Assembly (NCBI GenBank): GCA_010645155.1
Contig: CM021315.1
Span: forward strand, 3,984,928-4,048,927
Origin: Tigriopus japonicus
Taxonomy: Eukaryota > Arthropoda > Copepoda > Harpacticoida > Harpacticidae
Reading direction: 5' to 3'
Length of the DNA stretch: 64,000 nt
Of this stretch, positions 12,856 to 28,000 are shown one piece after another. Both the position numbers and the translations under genes were made by a program. Below the pieces are notes generated by a model that was not told the DNA's origin, did not search any database, and saw only the letters and a program-made list of their open reading frames with translations. Each line of letters begins with the position of its first letter. The first letter of the stretch is position 1.

Positions 12856-15800
12856 GGGGACATTCCTATTGAAGAGGATGTGGTGTGTCGATTCTGTGGT
12901 GAAATAAGGTGCCATCTCCATTCCCTTGTGAAGGCCAGAGGTGGTCAGTTTGTCTGAAACATGGACTACATATGCTTCAAGATATGATTATTATTCTGTT
13001 TTAATGTAAAAATTGTCAGGCAAAATAATGTGGAGTACAAAGTTTATGTTAACTGGATAATTGAAATTTCATTGTCGTGATATTTGCCCTTTTTAACAGT
13101 GTATTTAGGTCGTACAAATTGATGCTGAATGAAATTCGAACGGTAGTTTAGCTCAGAAGTCTGCAAATGATTTATGGGACTCAGGGAAACTCCTACAGAA
13201 AGTATTCCCCCAAATTGACTCCCTAATTAGTTGCAAAGGACTCGAACTATTCAAGATCAAGCTCTTTCTGGTGAGGTTTTAGTGAGCCAAACATCTCTCT
13301 TCTTTCATAACTTTAGGTGGGCCATGCAGTTTGGCGAGAATTAAGGGGAATACGTGTTTGTCAGGGAAATTGAGGGACATTTATCAAATATGTTCCCGAC
13401 AAAGTGGGCTGTTCCAATTTTTGAACGAGCGGGATTACAAGCGGGACCGTGAGCCACTTGGGAAGAAGATAAACTTCTTTGGGCTCACAACTGCTTTCTT
13501 GAGAGAGGAAAAATGGGGAATTCGTTTCAGGACGAGCGACTCAATAAGTGAACTTTCGAAAACCGGATGTCCCCTAAAGGTGTTGTATTTCTTGTTGCCC
13601 GGAAATCCTCTACCACAAAGAATCGAAAAAAGAGAAGGATTTTCATGGATTACGTCAAATGTATCCAACTGATCGCCAAAAAGGTTGTTATTTGCGAACA
13701 AGGTCAAAATAGTAAAACATCTTTAAAATGAAATTAAGTTTTTCCTAATGAACAGTTTGATAAGGGAACTTGATTTTGTTTTTAGGTAAATTGTTAAGGT
13801 CTTAAGGAAATTTAGGAGAAGTCAATGAGCGTACAAGAAAGTAGGAAAGTTGCACCAATTTAAATTACTCGAGCATACCAATGTCGTAAGGCTGAACTAA
13901 TGCTTATTTAGTTCAACCAAATGGTTCGCTAAAAGAGAAGAAAATCTAAAATCTAAAATTAACTCAATCACGTGCAAATAAGAGCAGCTAGTGCAAGATG
14001 CAAATTCAAATGCAGATGAAATTGATTGTTGATTATTAATTATTTATTGAATTGGTACAGACAAAATTTGACCTCAAGGATACTGAGTTTCAACGACTCA
14101 ATAAGGAAACGTCTTTTTCGATTCAATTTTAATGCTTTTGGCCGCTTAATTCACAACCAGACTATCACCTAGAAATATTGCAAATAGTGACAATGCTTGC
14201 TATAGCAATGCTTATTATACGGTATATAAGTTTTTTCGATGGACACAATTGCAATAATCTGCAAAGACGCGAATGGAGACTCAATTCTTTCTCTCTCTCT
14301 CTTTCTTTGCGTGGGCAGAAATGCTTCAAATTCTTTTGAAACTCTCAAAGTGTTGTTGGAAAAGGAAAAAGGAGGATCATAAAAATACGATGAAAGCCCC
14401 GACCTCGTTTCAAAAAAGGCAGTTCACGTATGAACATTGTGGGTATGATTCCTCCTGAGCTTGAATTATCTTCCCTCAAGACGCAGAAAATTGTGAAGGT
14501 AGACATCCTTTGGCAAAAACGAGGAACACGCAATGTGTGCGTGTCGATTTATTGGAAAACTTTTTTAAAACACAAGGAAAACTAGTGAAAGGGGAGTCAA
14601 AGCGAGAAAGTATACCTCAGAGTCAAGTAAAAAACTTTTTGGGCCCCTTAGGCCTACAAGTTGGGTCTAGTTTGAAGTTTATTCAACACAAAATTGGGGG
14701 TTTATGCCAGCACAAAGGAATATGAATTGTGGGGTGGAGTGTGAGATTGCAAAAATCTTCAATACGGAAAGATTAGGCAATCAACTCCCGCATTGACAAA
14801 TCAATTTAAACTTTTTATCGATCAGTAAGGGCCTTTTATCAATCTTCAAATTTTCATCCCTGCATTACATTTGGCACAAGGCTAATCTGAAAAATGAAGA
14901 CGTTTTATGGAATAAAAATTCCACATTCATGCACGCAGCTCATCATATCTAACTTGAACTCAATTTGAAGGAGAATGATTCCTGATTTTGTCCTCTTATC
15001 AGAAACTAAACAGGGCTTGTCTAGGGATAACCTATATAATAGTGTTATTTATAGATCATGTGAACAATTCCAAATCTAGTGAATCTAGCCCTTTTATCCT
15101 CATGTCCATGCTGGTCAGCTAGGCCAAAGTGCAGAGGAACAATAGGGTAGCCAAAATGAGAAGATAAGCAAGTGTTCGGTGGGGTGGTTTGTTGAACCTT
15201 GTCGAGAAATGAATGCATATTTATCTCTAATGACAGTTACGCTGAGTGACTTTACTTAAAGCTAATGTGCTGGTTAGAATAATATAACTTTGCATACTGA
15301 AGATGTCAATTGTAAAATGAGTACTACAATGTGTTTGACTTTGAGTTTTTACCTCCCTTTTGTTTTGTCTCCACTTGTGGGGGAAAGTGTTCCACCGATA
15401 GATTTAGTTCACATTCTCTTTAAGCTTACAAATGTCCCTGGCCCTATTTTAGGGCTTTAATTTGACCTCATAAGAGTTCAAGTTGTTTACACTGAGCAAT
15501 TTCTTTGAACCTGAATTTTTATTGCAATTAACGCCCATGTTCTTATTTGCACGAAACGCCCGTGTCTATTCATATTTGTTAACCTCAAAGTACATTTATC
15601 AAATAAAAACAATTCACTGTCTTCCTCGTAGATAGGTAAAAACTTTGAGAAATGATATTGTTAAATCAAGCCTTATATAGATTTTGGCTTGACTGAAGTA
15701 AAAGCATTCAAAATGGCATGAATGATTGCTGACGTCATTTTTCATCCGGCCATTAGCAAAACATGTATAAATCTATCCAGCTTTGATTAACTTTACTTCA

Positions 15801-15878
15801 TTTTCGCCCCCCCAGAAAGTGTGACACGCAAAATTAAACCCCCCTTTTAATCAGTGTCCCTCTACCTTTTCTTCACAG
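12856..15878. other. No recognised gene apart from one weak open frame
   Basis: Contains the open frame at 13331-13672. If the GPCR is intact, its 5' exon must lie in this region or further upstream, but no TM1/TM2-like frame was found here. Confidence 0.4.
13331..13672 (+). other. Open frame of 113 codons without ATG, possible exon
   Basis: Visibly richer in G and C than its surroundings and open for 113 codons. It contains ERDYKRDREPLGKKINFF and FLREEKWGIRFRTSDS. It has no Met, and the frame just follows a possible acceptor (gccatgcag). The antisense frame is also open. It lies 2.2 kb upstream of the first recognised GPCR exon but does not resemble a GPCR N-terminus. Confidence 0.2.
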
Positions 15879-16072
15879 CTTTATGTGGTGTGTTCCATTC
15901 ATCTGTTCTCACTCCGTATCTTCTGGCCAGAATACGATCAGCTGGTTCGAATCCCATCTCTGCCGATTGTTATTCCATTTGCCCAAATTGGCTTAATGGG
16001 AAGCACTTATTGCACGGTGGCCCTGGCCTTGGAAAGGTTTCTCGCAGTGTGTTATCCATTTCTACCTCGAAG
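15879..16072 (+). CDS. GPCR exon a (TM3 region)
   Basis: Acceptor cttcacag precedes 15879 and donor AAG|GTAAGG follows 16072. The exon reads LYVVCSIHLFSLRIFW and ends CYPFLPR plus two bases of the next codon. The frame is taken as phase 0 at 15879, but the preceding exon is not identified, so the first codon is provisional. Confidence 0.82.
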
Positions 16073-19000
16073 GTAAGGGATCCAACTTTCCTTTCGCCAG
16101 CTCTAGTTTGCGAATCGTCAGCATGAGGAACAAGGGAACGATTTGTATTTCCGCTCGGATCGAATGGAGGTCATAAATTGATTCCTTCAATGGGCGACTT
16201 AGCTTGACGGGTTTGGAAACGAGTTAGGCTCTAACTTTTTCAACTATGGCCTCGTGAAAGTTGTTATCGAAAGTTTTTATGAATGATCACACCCTTGAAG
16301 GAAAGAAGTATGGCCTAGTAAACGGAGCCATTACGATTTTGACTGCGATCGGCTCTTGAGACGGATTTAGAATGTGCCAAATCCCCATAAATAATTGGTT
16401 TGCCCAAGTTGGCAGGAATGACTGATATTTATGAGCTGTTTGTCACGACATTGCGACCGGCCGTGTTTAACAATTTTTCCCATTTTCCAACTCTGTTCTC
16501 CATCATTGCCTAAAATTTCCAGACTGACGCAATTTGGTCGAAAGAATCCTTAGGAAAGCCAAAAAATGGCTAGGGTGGAAATTTTAGACAAATATGGTTT
16601 CAGGCCCAAACCAATTTTTATTTTATTTGCTATTTGTTCTCTTTATGCATTTATTTGCCTTTTTTATTTACATTTAACAGTTTTGATAAAATGGGCTAAA
16701 AAGACCTCATTTTCGACCAAAGTAAAATGAGACCGAAAGAAAATATAAGCTAATGAACGTGAAACCGAAAATTTTTCAATCGACCATTTTTTTTGCATAT
16801 TTGCCATTTTATGTACTATTTTATGCTTGACAGATATCTTACAGCCAATTTCAGGGCTAAAATGTCTTTGTTCATCTGCCTGAAATCTGAACCTCTCGTC
16901 ATAATCAGATCAGTTTATATTTTGATACATTTTTTTCACAAATTTTAAGACTAGCTTTTAACTTTAGCCATATGTTATTGACTTACGACTCCATGTTTAA
17001 ATCAAATAAATAGCTTTTTATTTTCAAAAAGTGCGAAAAAATATCCTTTTTTTTCTTATTGAGCAAACTTGAGACTATAGATATGGAGGTCCAACGTTGT
17101 TGAAGCGTGTTCCAATGAAGGATAGGGAACATATGGGTCACAAGACATCACGTACCTGGTGCAGAGCCCTCTCAAGGGACCGTTGGTCGCTCTTGTCTAA
17201 ATCGACGTTGAGCTTTCCTTTTAAAACTGTCATCTTAGAAATACCAACTGGTTCTTCTGAAACTGTAAACGGCTAATTTTGCGTGTAAGAGACATGGCGA
17301 CAGTTTTAGCAAAGATAACAGGGAAAAAAAGATGGAAGCCAATCATCTGTGACGGAAAGGTTATCAACAACAGTATGACGTTTGATGGCTCACGTAACAT
17401 TTTACATGCAAGTCGTGCAGTACAAAACAAACACATTTCAGAGGTCTTTGACAAGTTTGGGTGAAAGTGAGCAATAGTTTCATTACATTAAAGTATGTGC
17501 AAACAAAAATATTGTTCCATTTTGGTTCACAATAATCTAACCTGTATCAATTGCTTTGGAAGTGCAATAAATTACAATTACCATGATTTCAAAAGTAATC
17601 AATTGCAATTACTATCCTACATAGTTCTCAAACTTTATTAGTTACAATGACAAGTAACTTCAAAAAGTAATTGACTTTAGAGAGAAAATTGAAGTTTTTA
17701 CTTAGGATTCTTCAAATCACCGGAAACTTTTGGAAATGTGTGGGAAGATCTTTGAAATGCCATGAAGGTGAAAATGTTATGGCAATTTGAAGTTCATTGA
17801 CAAATGTCAAATACATTTGCCTTCAATTTGAAATCAATGTAGAATAGTATTGGTATTAAAATACTTTTGACATTATTGCAATTGTTATTAATTTAATGAA
17901 ATGTAGTTTCAAAATTAATATGATGAGTATGTTACAAGTTTCATGAAGAGTATGATGCGATCGAACAAACAACATTAAGTTTACGAACAAGTACATAGGA
18001 AGGGGTTCAAAATAAATGTATTATCTGACATCAAGAAATAAATTTTCCAAGCGACATTGATATTTTTTAAAGGTGTGTTTAGAAGTTCAGTAAATCAAGA
18101 AATTAGTAATTTTTGGTGCCTTAATTGTTTGGCCATATCGATATAATAATAAATATTTAGGGGTTATGGTCAAACATGTTCAGCTTTTTTTACCCAAGTC
18201 TTACTCAATATTCTTGCCGGTAAAATTTTAGCGCAAATCCGAACCTTGCTTATAAGTCAGCTTCGTTCCAACTGCAATTTCAATGCGCCATCTTCAATCA
18301 CTGCGTCAATTTGAGACCGCAACGTGTTAAAAATGATCTTGGGCCTGAAATATTCCATGCCAATTGTGATCCCTCAAAAACTAATGTTTGCGCGAAAATG
18401 TCACTTTTTCATTGCCTTTTCATCTTTGACATTTAAAACCTGATCAGGAGAAGGTAAAAATGTTCTTTATTTGTCTCTTCAACACCACTAAGCTCCAACT
18501 TTACAATCGCCCATTGAGAAGGAAATATATCTTTGGAAACTGCCAAAGAACGAAGGGTCAATTCATCTGATCCAATTCTGGAATCGTTCCTTTGCAGTTG
18601 AAATGACTTCCAGATCTCCTCTCAACTACGTCAAAATCTAGAAAGGTTGAACGAAAAATAATGAGATAAGTTTGCTAGTTCCATTCGTTTGTCGGGCAAA
18701 AGTCATTGTGAAAGGCGTTGTTCCACATCAAATTTTATGGTGGCCTGGAAAGAAAAGAGCCTGAGGGGTGGAGGAAGGTCCATTTCTTTGCCCACCTCTT
18801 TCTTTAACTGCCAGCCAAGAGGTCCAAAAGTGTGTCTGAAGTGGAACTCTCGAATTAGGATTTTTTGACAAAGCAAGCTCTAGGCCATTTTCACGATTGA
18901 CCCCGCTTTTTTCTCTCCTTGCAGGCATGTGTATTCCACCCGAACTTTTGTCATACCAGTGGTTGTGTTCACCATGCTCTATAATGTGCCCAAGTTCTTT

Positions 19001-22000
19001 GAGCTCACAGTGGTTCAGATCCCTTCGTTCCTGGATAACACCACCAACTGGGAAAGTGTGAACGAAACGACTTTCTCGACTGAACACGGGTGCTACGTTT
19101 ACGATAATGCCACGGATACTTACAACTTGGACAACTATACGGGTCCACTAATGTTCGAGCTGAAGCCCACCTCGCTCCGTTTGGACCGGATCTACATTCG
19201 AGTGTATATTTTATGGATGAACCTACTCCTTCTGATCTTGGGACCGTTCATTGTGATTATCGTGCTGAACTTTCGGGTTTATCGCCGGATCAAGCAGTTT
19301 GAACAAACTCTTCTCAACGACACCCTGAGGGTTTGCTTCACCCGAGTTCCCAATCCCAATGGGAGTGGTCTCACCCAAAATCTGCCTCTCCATCAAATCC
19401 ATAGGAACAGTATGGGAGCGCCAGAAGTGGAACGAGGTGGGACAGATCGACGAGGAGGAACGGGAACGGGAGTGGGAATAGGTACCGACACCATTGAAGA
19501 AGAAAGTGGCTCGTTGATCAGGAACGGAAGTACTTTGTTCAAGGGGCTCCGGAAACGGAGACGAAAATCGTCAGCCAACACGCCTCGAAGGAGGGAGGTG
19601 CAACTCTCCAAGATCTCGATTTACATTGTCTTGATGTTCGTCATTTGTCACAGGTAAAGACTTTTGGTGTCTTGGGAATACTGTACGTGATAGGGAATTG
19701 TTTGAAAATACATGGAACTGAGAAAATGCTGGAAATTAATTGAACGCAAGCTAATTCGGAAAGTTGCTCAATTCAGTTATAACTTTTTTGAATTTGACAA
19801 ACCTGTGAATTGCTTTCAGGTTCAGGCAGAACAAGAATTTTACAAATAATCTATTTAACCAAAAATCAAATACCAGACTTCACGATGGATCGAATACGAG
19901 TAAGACCCACAGATATATTGGGTCAGTATCACCTATTGTTTTGTAGGTCAATTTTGAAGTTGACCTGGATTCTCTGTTGCAATCAACCATCAGCAAGCTT
20001 TCTTCTCTCTAGCCTTGTCATGAAATTCATTTGCAATTTAACTAGCTCTGCCTAAAATGACATCAGTGGATCACCTCTTATGTATTCTCTACAACAAATG
20101 GAGGGCAACAAATCAGAACAGCAATTTTAGATGAGACAAATCTTATTTTATTGTTTGGACCAAAAACAGGACAAAATGTCGGCTGAACTTACCCTGCAGT
20201 GTAAATCAATGGTCCTCTGAATTTTGGACTAACTCACAAAACCATTTTCAGCTGTTTTCCGTCAAAACATGAGTATTTTGCATCTATAGATCTCTATGAT
20301 AAACCAAGCTAGAGAACCAAAATAACTATTCTCAAAAATTCACTCGATACATTGTCCAAGGCAGTGTATTAATCCTACAACCAAAACAAAATCATAGAGA
20401 AACAAAAAATGTTCCTCATTTTTATAACGTTTTATTTTTCTTGGCAATTGCTCCATATTTTGGCATGTTTTGATGAAATTTAGAAGGTTAAAGGAGTGAT
20501 TGTTCATTATAGCTGAAATGATATTAATAAAATCTCACTTCAATTCATAACTCAGTTTTGCCAATTTCTTGCTAAAAATTTTGCCAAAAAACAATTCTTA
20601 ACTTTGATATCTATTCTTATGGTTTTAGAAAATTGTTGGTTTTGACGGTTTTAAGTGAATCAATCACAGGGAGGTTACGTGGTGTCGTGGTTAGTGCAGT
20701 TTCCTGTAGTAAGAGAGGTCCCAGGTTCGATTCTCCTCCCGACATTTCTCAAGGAAACTTTAAGACCTAAATTTACGCCAACTTATGGAGAGCCATTCTG
20801 GTATTGGACTTGAAATTGACTGTTGGAAAAAATTGGACGATATGATGGCTGGCCTGGCTGGCTGGGTGAAGATCAACCCTTAGACCCTAGCATCAACAAT
20901 AAAAAACGCCTTTAGAAGACTTGGCATTTATGCAAAGTCTTTCAAAGAGCACAGTTAACCACCGGGATCTCTGGATGCCAAGAAAGATCGTAAAACTGAC
21001 TCTTTCTGAGAAAAATCGTAACCGTCTAATATTGAGCTGATGTGATTTTTTTTCTTTCGTAGTTCTCATTCCAAATGTTTGGCGAATCACATGCAGTTGA
21101 GTTTTGGAAATATTATTCAATCATTTATATTTTCTCATCTCTTGTCTATTTCAATCAGTTAAATTTGCAAGATGTATCTACATGATAACCTTAGTTATTA
21201 TTTTCCTTTCGAAATGGAACTCGGTAATGGTATTTACCCAAATACACTGTATATTGCTATTTTGGAGGCTTGAGGCTTTGTCCATATGCCAAAAATAAGT
21301 ACACTTTCAGAAAAATCAGAATAGCAATCATGTTTGATTCAAAGTTTAGGGTCGCTCAAATTAACGTGACAAGGATAGAACTACATAGCACTCTTTTGTT
21401 TATGAAGGAATACACTGAGAATAGTGTCCCTGTTTTCCACCCTCCTCAACAGATGCGTTTTTAACTCAGGATGTACTCTCTGTTTCCCACATTTCTCTAC
21501 AAATGTTAATAAACTTCTTCCTGACATGGTATGATAGGCCCAAGGCGGTTTAATGCAACTCCCACTCAATACATTAAATAGTCTGATGGGTTTTAGCCCA
21601 ACCAAAACAAAAGGCCATTCCAAGCGTCAGGGAGTTCTTTGGTGCTTATGTACTTTCACGGAACTTTTAACCTTGTCTCTTCCATGGTCTACTTTGATGA
21701 GAAAAGGTGTTCCAAAAGAGACCCATCTAATTATTCTAGTTTTTATATGCCGAGAGAATACTTGATTGAGAAAGACTATTGTATTGATTGTTCCGTAGTA
21801 GTGGATCGAAATTTTGGTCAAAATTTGGTTGCGATTTGAGGCCTTTAAAATCGAAAGGAAGGAAGACAAGCACTAAAACCACTAGGGTTCCAACAAACTT
21901 AGTTTCTATATATTCCAAAAAGGTGCACCCTCACGTGGTCGAATATGATGGCCTTTCAGTCAAAAAATAACTTTGTGGAATATCCACATCGTTAAAATAT

Positions 22001-25000
22001 GCTTTAAAAAAATACGTCATTTACAGTTTGCACAAACAATCCAAGTGTGCAAAAAAACATTGTTTGATCCTTTTAATATTTGTTATCGGAATGTATTGTG
22101 GCTATTTTAGTCATCACTGCTCTCTTTAGGTACTGACTTTTGCCTTCAACGTAGAACTTAGCTGACACAACATTTTGAGAGAAATTGTCAGGATATCTCT
22201 CTATTTCCCCCACCATCCTGGACATATGGCACATTGTTAGAAAGTCCCAAGAGCATTTGTCTTTATTTTCCGCCTTCAGAATTCTGACCCAAACTCAAGA
22301 ACAAAGGAATGTCCGGAATAATAATTTGGTTTTTGTTCTTCAAAAACGCCACTACTAATACCCAGGAAAACGCTGAATACTTTCTCATATACACTAAAAG
22401 TGCTGCTTGTTTGTACGTGGAAAATAACATTAGTCGTGGTTTTTGTACACCAGTATTGGATACATCTTTTGAGAACTCTTTGTTTGTTACTCTTGTTAGG
22501 CATCTTAGAAACGATAATCCATGCTACGAAGACATTTTCTGAATAAGCTTCTGAATTACATGGTTCTCCACACACACATTTTTAATTAGGTGACGCCGAA
22601 CGTTCTATGGTCCTTTATTACTTTCTCACCAGTGTTGCTACATTTGGGAATTTTTCCAATATGTAGCATTTTGAGGGTTGCATCGGTTTTCGAATATTTC
22701 TGGTCGTTTTGGATTGAAGTGATGTTTTCGGGTTTTTATTTTTGGATTTAAACGAGAGTTTCCACTTTATTCATATTTGTTATTAGAGTTCTTGTATTTG
22801 ATAATTATTTGCCTAAATAATGGACCACGTTTGACGACCCTGTTAAAAACAATCCATCTCATTTAATTTTCTTTCAAAATGATTTTTCACACTTGACATT
22901 TTTGTCTTAGCATGAAACTTTTTGTTGTCTTTTATCATTGCTTCCAGACACTGATTGGTCATATTCTAATGGTTGTGATTAGTGTTGATAATAACTTGGG
23001 GAATGCCCATATCCTGTGATTTTCGGTTCTAACCCAAAGGCATATTTTTAATAAGACAAAAAGAAATATTTTACTGGAGAAGAAAATGACAAATGGGATT
23101 TTGAGTCAAAAGTGGCTTTTTCCTTGTTTTTAGGGTATTGTCATCGGGCTCATCGAGCAACACTGTTTCTCTCCCTTATAAAAGGAAGCCTTTATCATCA
23201 CTTTTTACCCTGACCTCTTGAGTCAATGACAAGAACAACCATTATGATACAAATATCTATTGCTCGTAGATAAAGAACTAATGATGCTTGTGGCCTTGAA
23301 TCGTTTCTGTTCTTGTCATCAAGGTCTTTTCCAATTCTTCTAGCGTTCGATTGATCCCCAATACGTACGAGATGGCGCACACCTACAGCCGTGATTACGA
23401 AAACAATCTCTTACCTTGGCCTTTGTGGGTGGCCAGGGTGACGAATCTAAGGTAAGTGAAGGATTCATTCTCAATGGGCTAAACCTTTAAAGTTGATGGA
23501 AAAGCTAACTTTTCTCGCAAACTTTGAAAAGTTCCATGATCTCTTCGCTAGGCCTTCATCCTTTGGGAACTGGAATATGTCCACACTAAATGGAACTGAA
23601 AGCAAGAATGAAGGGCACATCCTGGTACACCAGGTTTTTGGAAAATCATTTGAGAGAATATCGATGAATGGGGTTTTATGATTTCTATTTAGCACCGCAT
23701 ATTTGATCTAAAGTAAACAACCAAATCAATAATTTCAAATAAGGAATTTAAAGATTGTTGTTATTTCTGTATTGGGGACCACTTAAGGTTGATTGCAAGT
23801 TTTGGAAATGAGACAGAGATCATTATTAGATTGGCGCACAGTCGCAAATCCAACGAGAAAAAGAGACACAATTTTCCGTCACGTACAGAAGGCTTCCTTC
23901 CAAGCATTGAAAGCGAAGGATTTTAATTCGACTAATGTGTTTGATTTGCACACTATAACGGTTGACCTAAATACACTAAAATCTCGATATGGTGTCTTCT
24001 GTAACATCAAAGCGACCACTTTATTGAGTTATTCTACATCAAAAGGCACTTCCTTGAGGTCGTTATAAATACATTAAAAGCTTTTTGGGGATTCACGGTT
24101 CTTCATACGTGTATTGGTCTTTTTTAGGACGGGAAGCGTGGAAAAGTTATATTATCAGTCTAAAAAAATGTCGTTCTTAAAACTGCTTTGGTGGACTAAA
24201 AGAGCAAATGGTGCAATAAGTCTACAAAATATGTAACGTCAATAGTGTGTCATACGTGGAAACTAATATAATCGAGAGGGCAATCTCATTGGATGTAGAT
24301 ATACCAGTGAACACTGCATTAACTTGTCTGGCAGCGTAATTGGATATTTTAGGAAAACGACTGGAGCTTGTTAGACCTGCTTTTTGTTCAACGAGTTTCT
24401 AGAAATTTAAAAGCAGAGATCAAGTTTGTTGAAAGTCGTTCTTTGGCGAATGGCGATGCCAAATCTAGTTACAAAATCTATTTTAAAGACTTTGTAGTTT
24501 TGACATAAATCTTAATTTGTTCCCTTTAGCCAAAACTTAATCTGATAAAAACATTCGACCAGTTTTACGAAAACCTTCCCAAAATCCCCAAATAAAGCTT
24601 TGATTGAAAATCCCAATCAAACTATTGTTTCCGAAAGATACGAAATTCTTAGAGTTTTGCCCATTTGCGAATCCTAACCCCATTCCCCTCAAAGCATAAA
24701 TACTATAAATCATCCCCAAATTTAGCACCATTGCTCTCTCTACTTGTCAATAAAATAATAGTTTTCGTAGATAAAGGTTAAAAGGCAGCGTTTAAGAGAA
24801 TATTTTGTTTACTTTGCTTTTGTTTTCCAAGCCTCTTGTTAAATCCAACACCAAGATCCTTCCGTGTTGTCACAGAGCTCGGGAATGGCCCATAGTGAGT
24901 GTGTGATCAACCTTTGTTTGCTCGACCTACATTTAGAATCTTTCACTTGGATACACGAAAGGCCATTTTGTAATGCAGGATGGAGATCAACTATGCAGAA

Positions 25001-28000
25001 GATCGTTGAGCCAAAGCCAAAGATAAGTGTTCTACCAAAATCCAAAAACAAGCCAAATCATGTTTGTAGTGAAGACACCGTGTTTCTTACTTAAAAAAGA
25101 AGGTTAAAAAAAAGAAATTTGACCTAAAGTTACAAGGTGTGTATGCAATTTTCACGAAAAAAGGACAATATATTTGTGAATAGCCGTTACGCATACATTT
25201 ATCTAATGAAATATGTCAAGAATCTTAGAATAACAAGTTCTTTTGAAAGCATTTAAGTTGTTTACGTGGAAAGAGTTGCGTATTTCATAAAAATGATGAT
25301 TAAAATTCATAAGTCGTTAAGGAATATCGAGATAGAAAGAATCCACACTTTTAACGGGTCAAGATTTCTATACGCTTCATTGAAAATCTATTAATATCAT
25401 TTGCACATTATTTTCAATGAAAGCATTATTTACTTCATGGTCAAGTGGGATCAGTGTTTATTTGCAAGACCTTGTAGCAATTGAATCCATTCTTTCTTTT
25501 CCTAATTTGTGAAACGACAAATATTACTTACTAATACGAATGTTCCAAAACAAATAAAGCACAAATAACAGTGCTTTTTATATCAAATTATATTTTAAAT
25601 TTTTTTTCAAATTAAATTTTATTTCAAATCGGAATGGAAGTTTTTTTTCGGAATCCCTAATCACGAAAGTTTGTAGGACTGGAAATCTTTCACAACCTTT
25701 TGAGTCTCAATGCCCTCTGGAACACTTTCACGAAATTGGTTACGACTAAAAACATTTAGGGGCAGCTTAGGAGTATTCTTCTGTCAAGGAACGAGAGACA
25801 TTCGTACTTATTCAAGGTTCATTGACTGAACTACAACGCATTGGACTTTAGGTGTGGCGAAGGTACAAGTAACTGCATTATACTACATCGCAATGAGCTG
25901 TCATAATCAGACGTTAGATCGGTCTCGTTGATTGGGATGAATGATTCGATTGTAAAAGTTTCTTGTAAAAAGGTGGATGAGTGTCAAAGAAGCCAATACA
26001 AAGTACTGAATACGTCAATTTGGCGTCCTTGGGTCTGTTCCAAGTGTTAATTTGACAATGGGGTTTGTGGAAAATTTGAATTGGCCACAGTAGGCCACAA
26101 CTTATCCAGCATATTGCAATCTACAAAATGGCAGTATGCTATTTTGGGCCACAATAATGAGAGTGAAACTTGCCCTTCTCTCCATTTCTTCCTTTAAGAT
26201 TCTTTGTGGGATTTCGTCCACATTTTTGAGAAAGTAATCAATGAATCGGTAACATCGACGTATCGAAACATTGATTGGTTGGATGTAAACCACCTTTGCA
26301 CTCCAGGAAATTTAGAGTTAGTTCAATAAAATTCAAATTTGTATTACACCTTCTCTGTATTCTTTGCGACGAATCTATCCACTAGATGACCAATTGTTAA
26401 GTTTATGTCTAATCAATTGTTAAGTTTATGTCCAATTAATTGTTAAGTTGTAAGTCCAATCAATTGTTGAGTTGTAAGTCTAATCAATTGTTAAGTTGTA
26501 AGTCTAATCAATTGTTAATCTAGACGACTTTTTATGAACCATCCCTGACCAGCCCTATGTTCAAGGACTTTATCGGTCAGTTAATTCTAACTCAACTACA
26601 GACCAATACTTTTACCAGACATGACTCTTCCCCACTTTCCCCAATCGGGATTTATCTTCTCTTGACATCTACATGAAATGACATTCCATGTAAATGTCCG
26701 TATCGGTTAGAAGCTTGTAAAAAATGTTCCATTCAAGATCTACTAACGGACGTTAATTTTTCCTTAAAATAAAAGAAGAATACTTGGTTATAAATTATGT
26801 AACCGATTATTACACATAAATACACCTTTTTTACTTTGATTTTTTTCAACCTAACGTCTCCACAAAAAATCTGCGGATCACAAATATTTTCCCCAACAAT
26901 GATTGTCGCCAAGTGGTTTCCGCCCGATAAATGCCGCTACCGATAAGAAGCCCAGGAAAGATACCCTCCCCCCATCCTAGTGAATTCATTTCAAAAGTCT
27001 CTTGATTTTAGAGCTATACTCATCTTAAACATGTTGCCAAAATTGCAGCTGAGATCATAAGATTACCTTACCTTCATAATTTGAGTGTTTTGGAGTTCAG
27101 CTGTGATATTATTGAGTTAAAATCAAAAAGTCATGAAGCAACCATAAATTTACGCCAAATATTTAAAAGAAGTAAACAGCCATTTTTAACACAAGATGGC
27201 ACATATTGGTATTTCTTCTCTTAGATCAAAGCCCAACTTTGCTCCCTAAAGGAACTGTGCTCTGACGGCGAAAGCTAGAGCTCTATATTAGAAAGAGAAC
27301 AATCATATCCAACACAATCTAGTTGATTTGGCTCGCAACTGCTCGCCGTTCCCAAAAGGATGCATAAGTACCCTCTTAGCTGAACAAATTTTCCAAAATA
27401 TGAGACCAAGATAGCAACTTTTGAGACACTAAAGGGCCTAGAACCTTAATGAAGGGGTCCAAAATGAACTATTAGTGTGTTTGTTGTTCAGCTTAGAGGG
27501 TACTTGTGCATCCTTTTGGAAACGGCGAGCAGTTGCGAGCCAAATCACCTAGATGGCGTTGGATATGATTGTACTCTGTCTGATATAGAGCTCTAGTGAA
27601 AGCCATCTAGGTGAAATAAATGCCAAGTTTCATTTAAAATGCTCTATGCAGAGAAACGGCCTCTCCAAAGGTAGATATGATTTAGGATTTAGAGGTCAAG
27701 TACGGTCGAAGCAAAAGTTCTTCACAAAAATGATTCATACCACTATGTTGTTTTGGGAGATAAAACAACGACTGGGCTTGTTTCTCTCAGTAAGCTTCAT
27801 TTTCTTGATGTTATAGTGGAGCAAGCAGATTTTTGTCGATAGTTGTAGAATGGAAGTCTCGTTTGTTTACAATGTTCTGATCAGAGTTCTTAGATTATAG
27901 TTCTTGGATTATGTTGCCATGGGATGCCACCTCAAGTGCACACAAACTTGAAATTGGCCAATTAGCTCTGTTAAGTGTACATTGTACGCTAAAGTGGAAT

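Noticed and set aside
18728..19611. Minus-strand frames across the GPCR exon at 18925-19653
   Set aside because: Shadows of a well-supported plus-strand coding exon.
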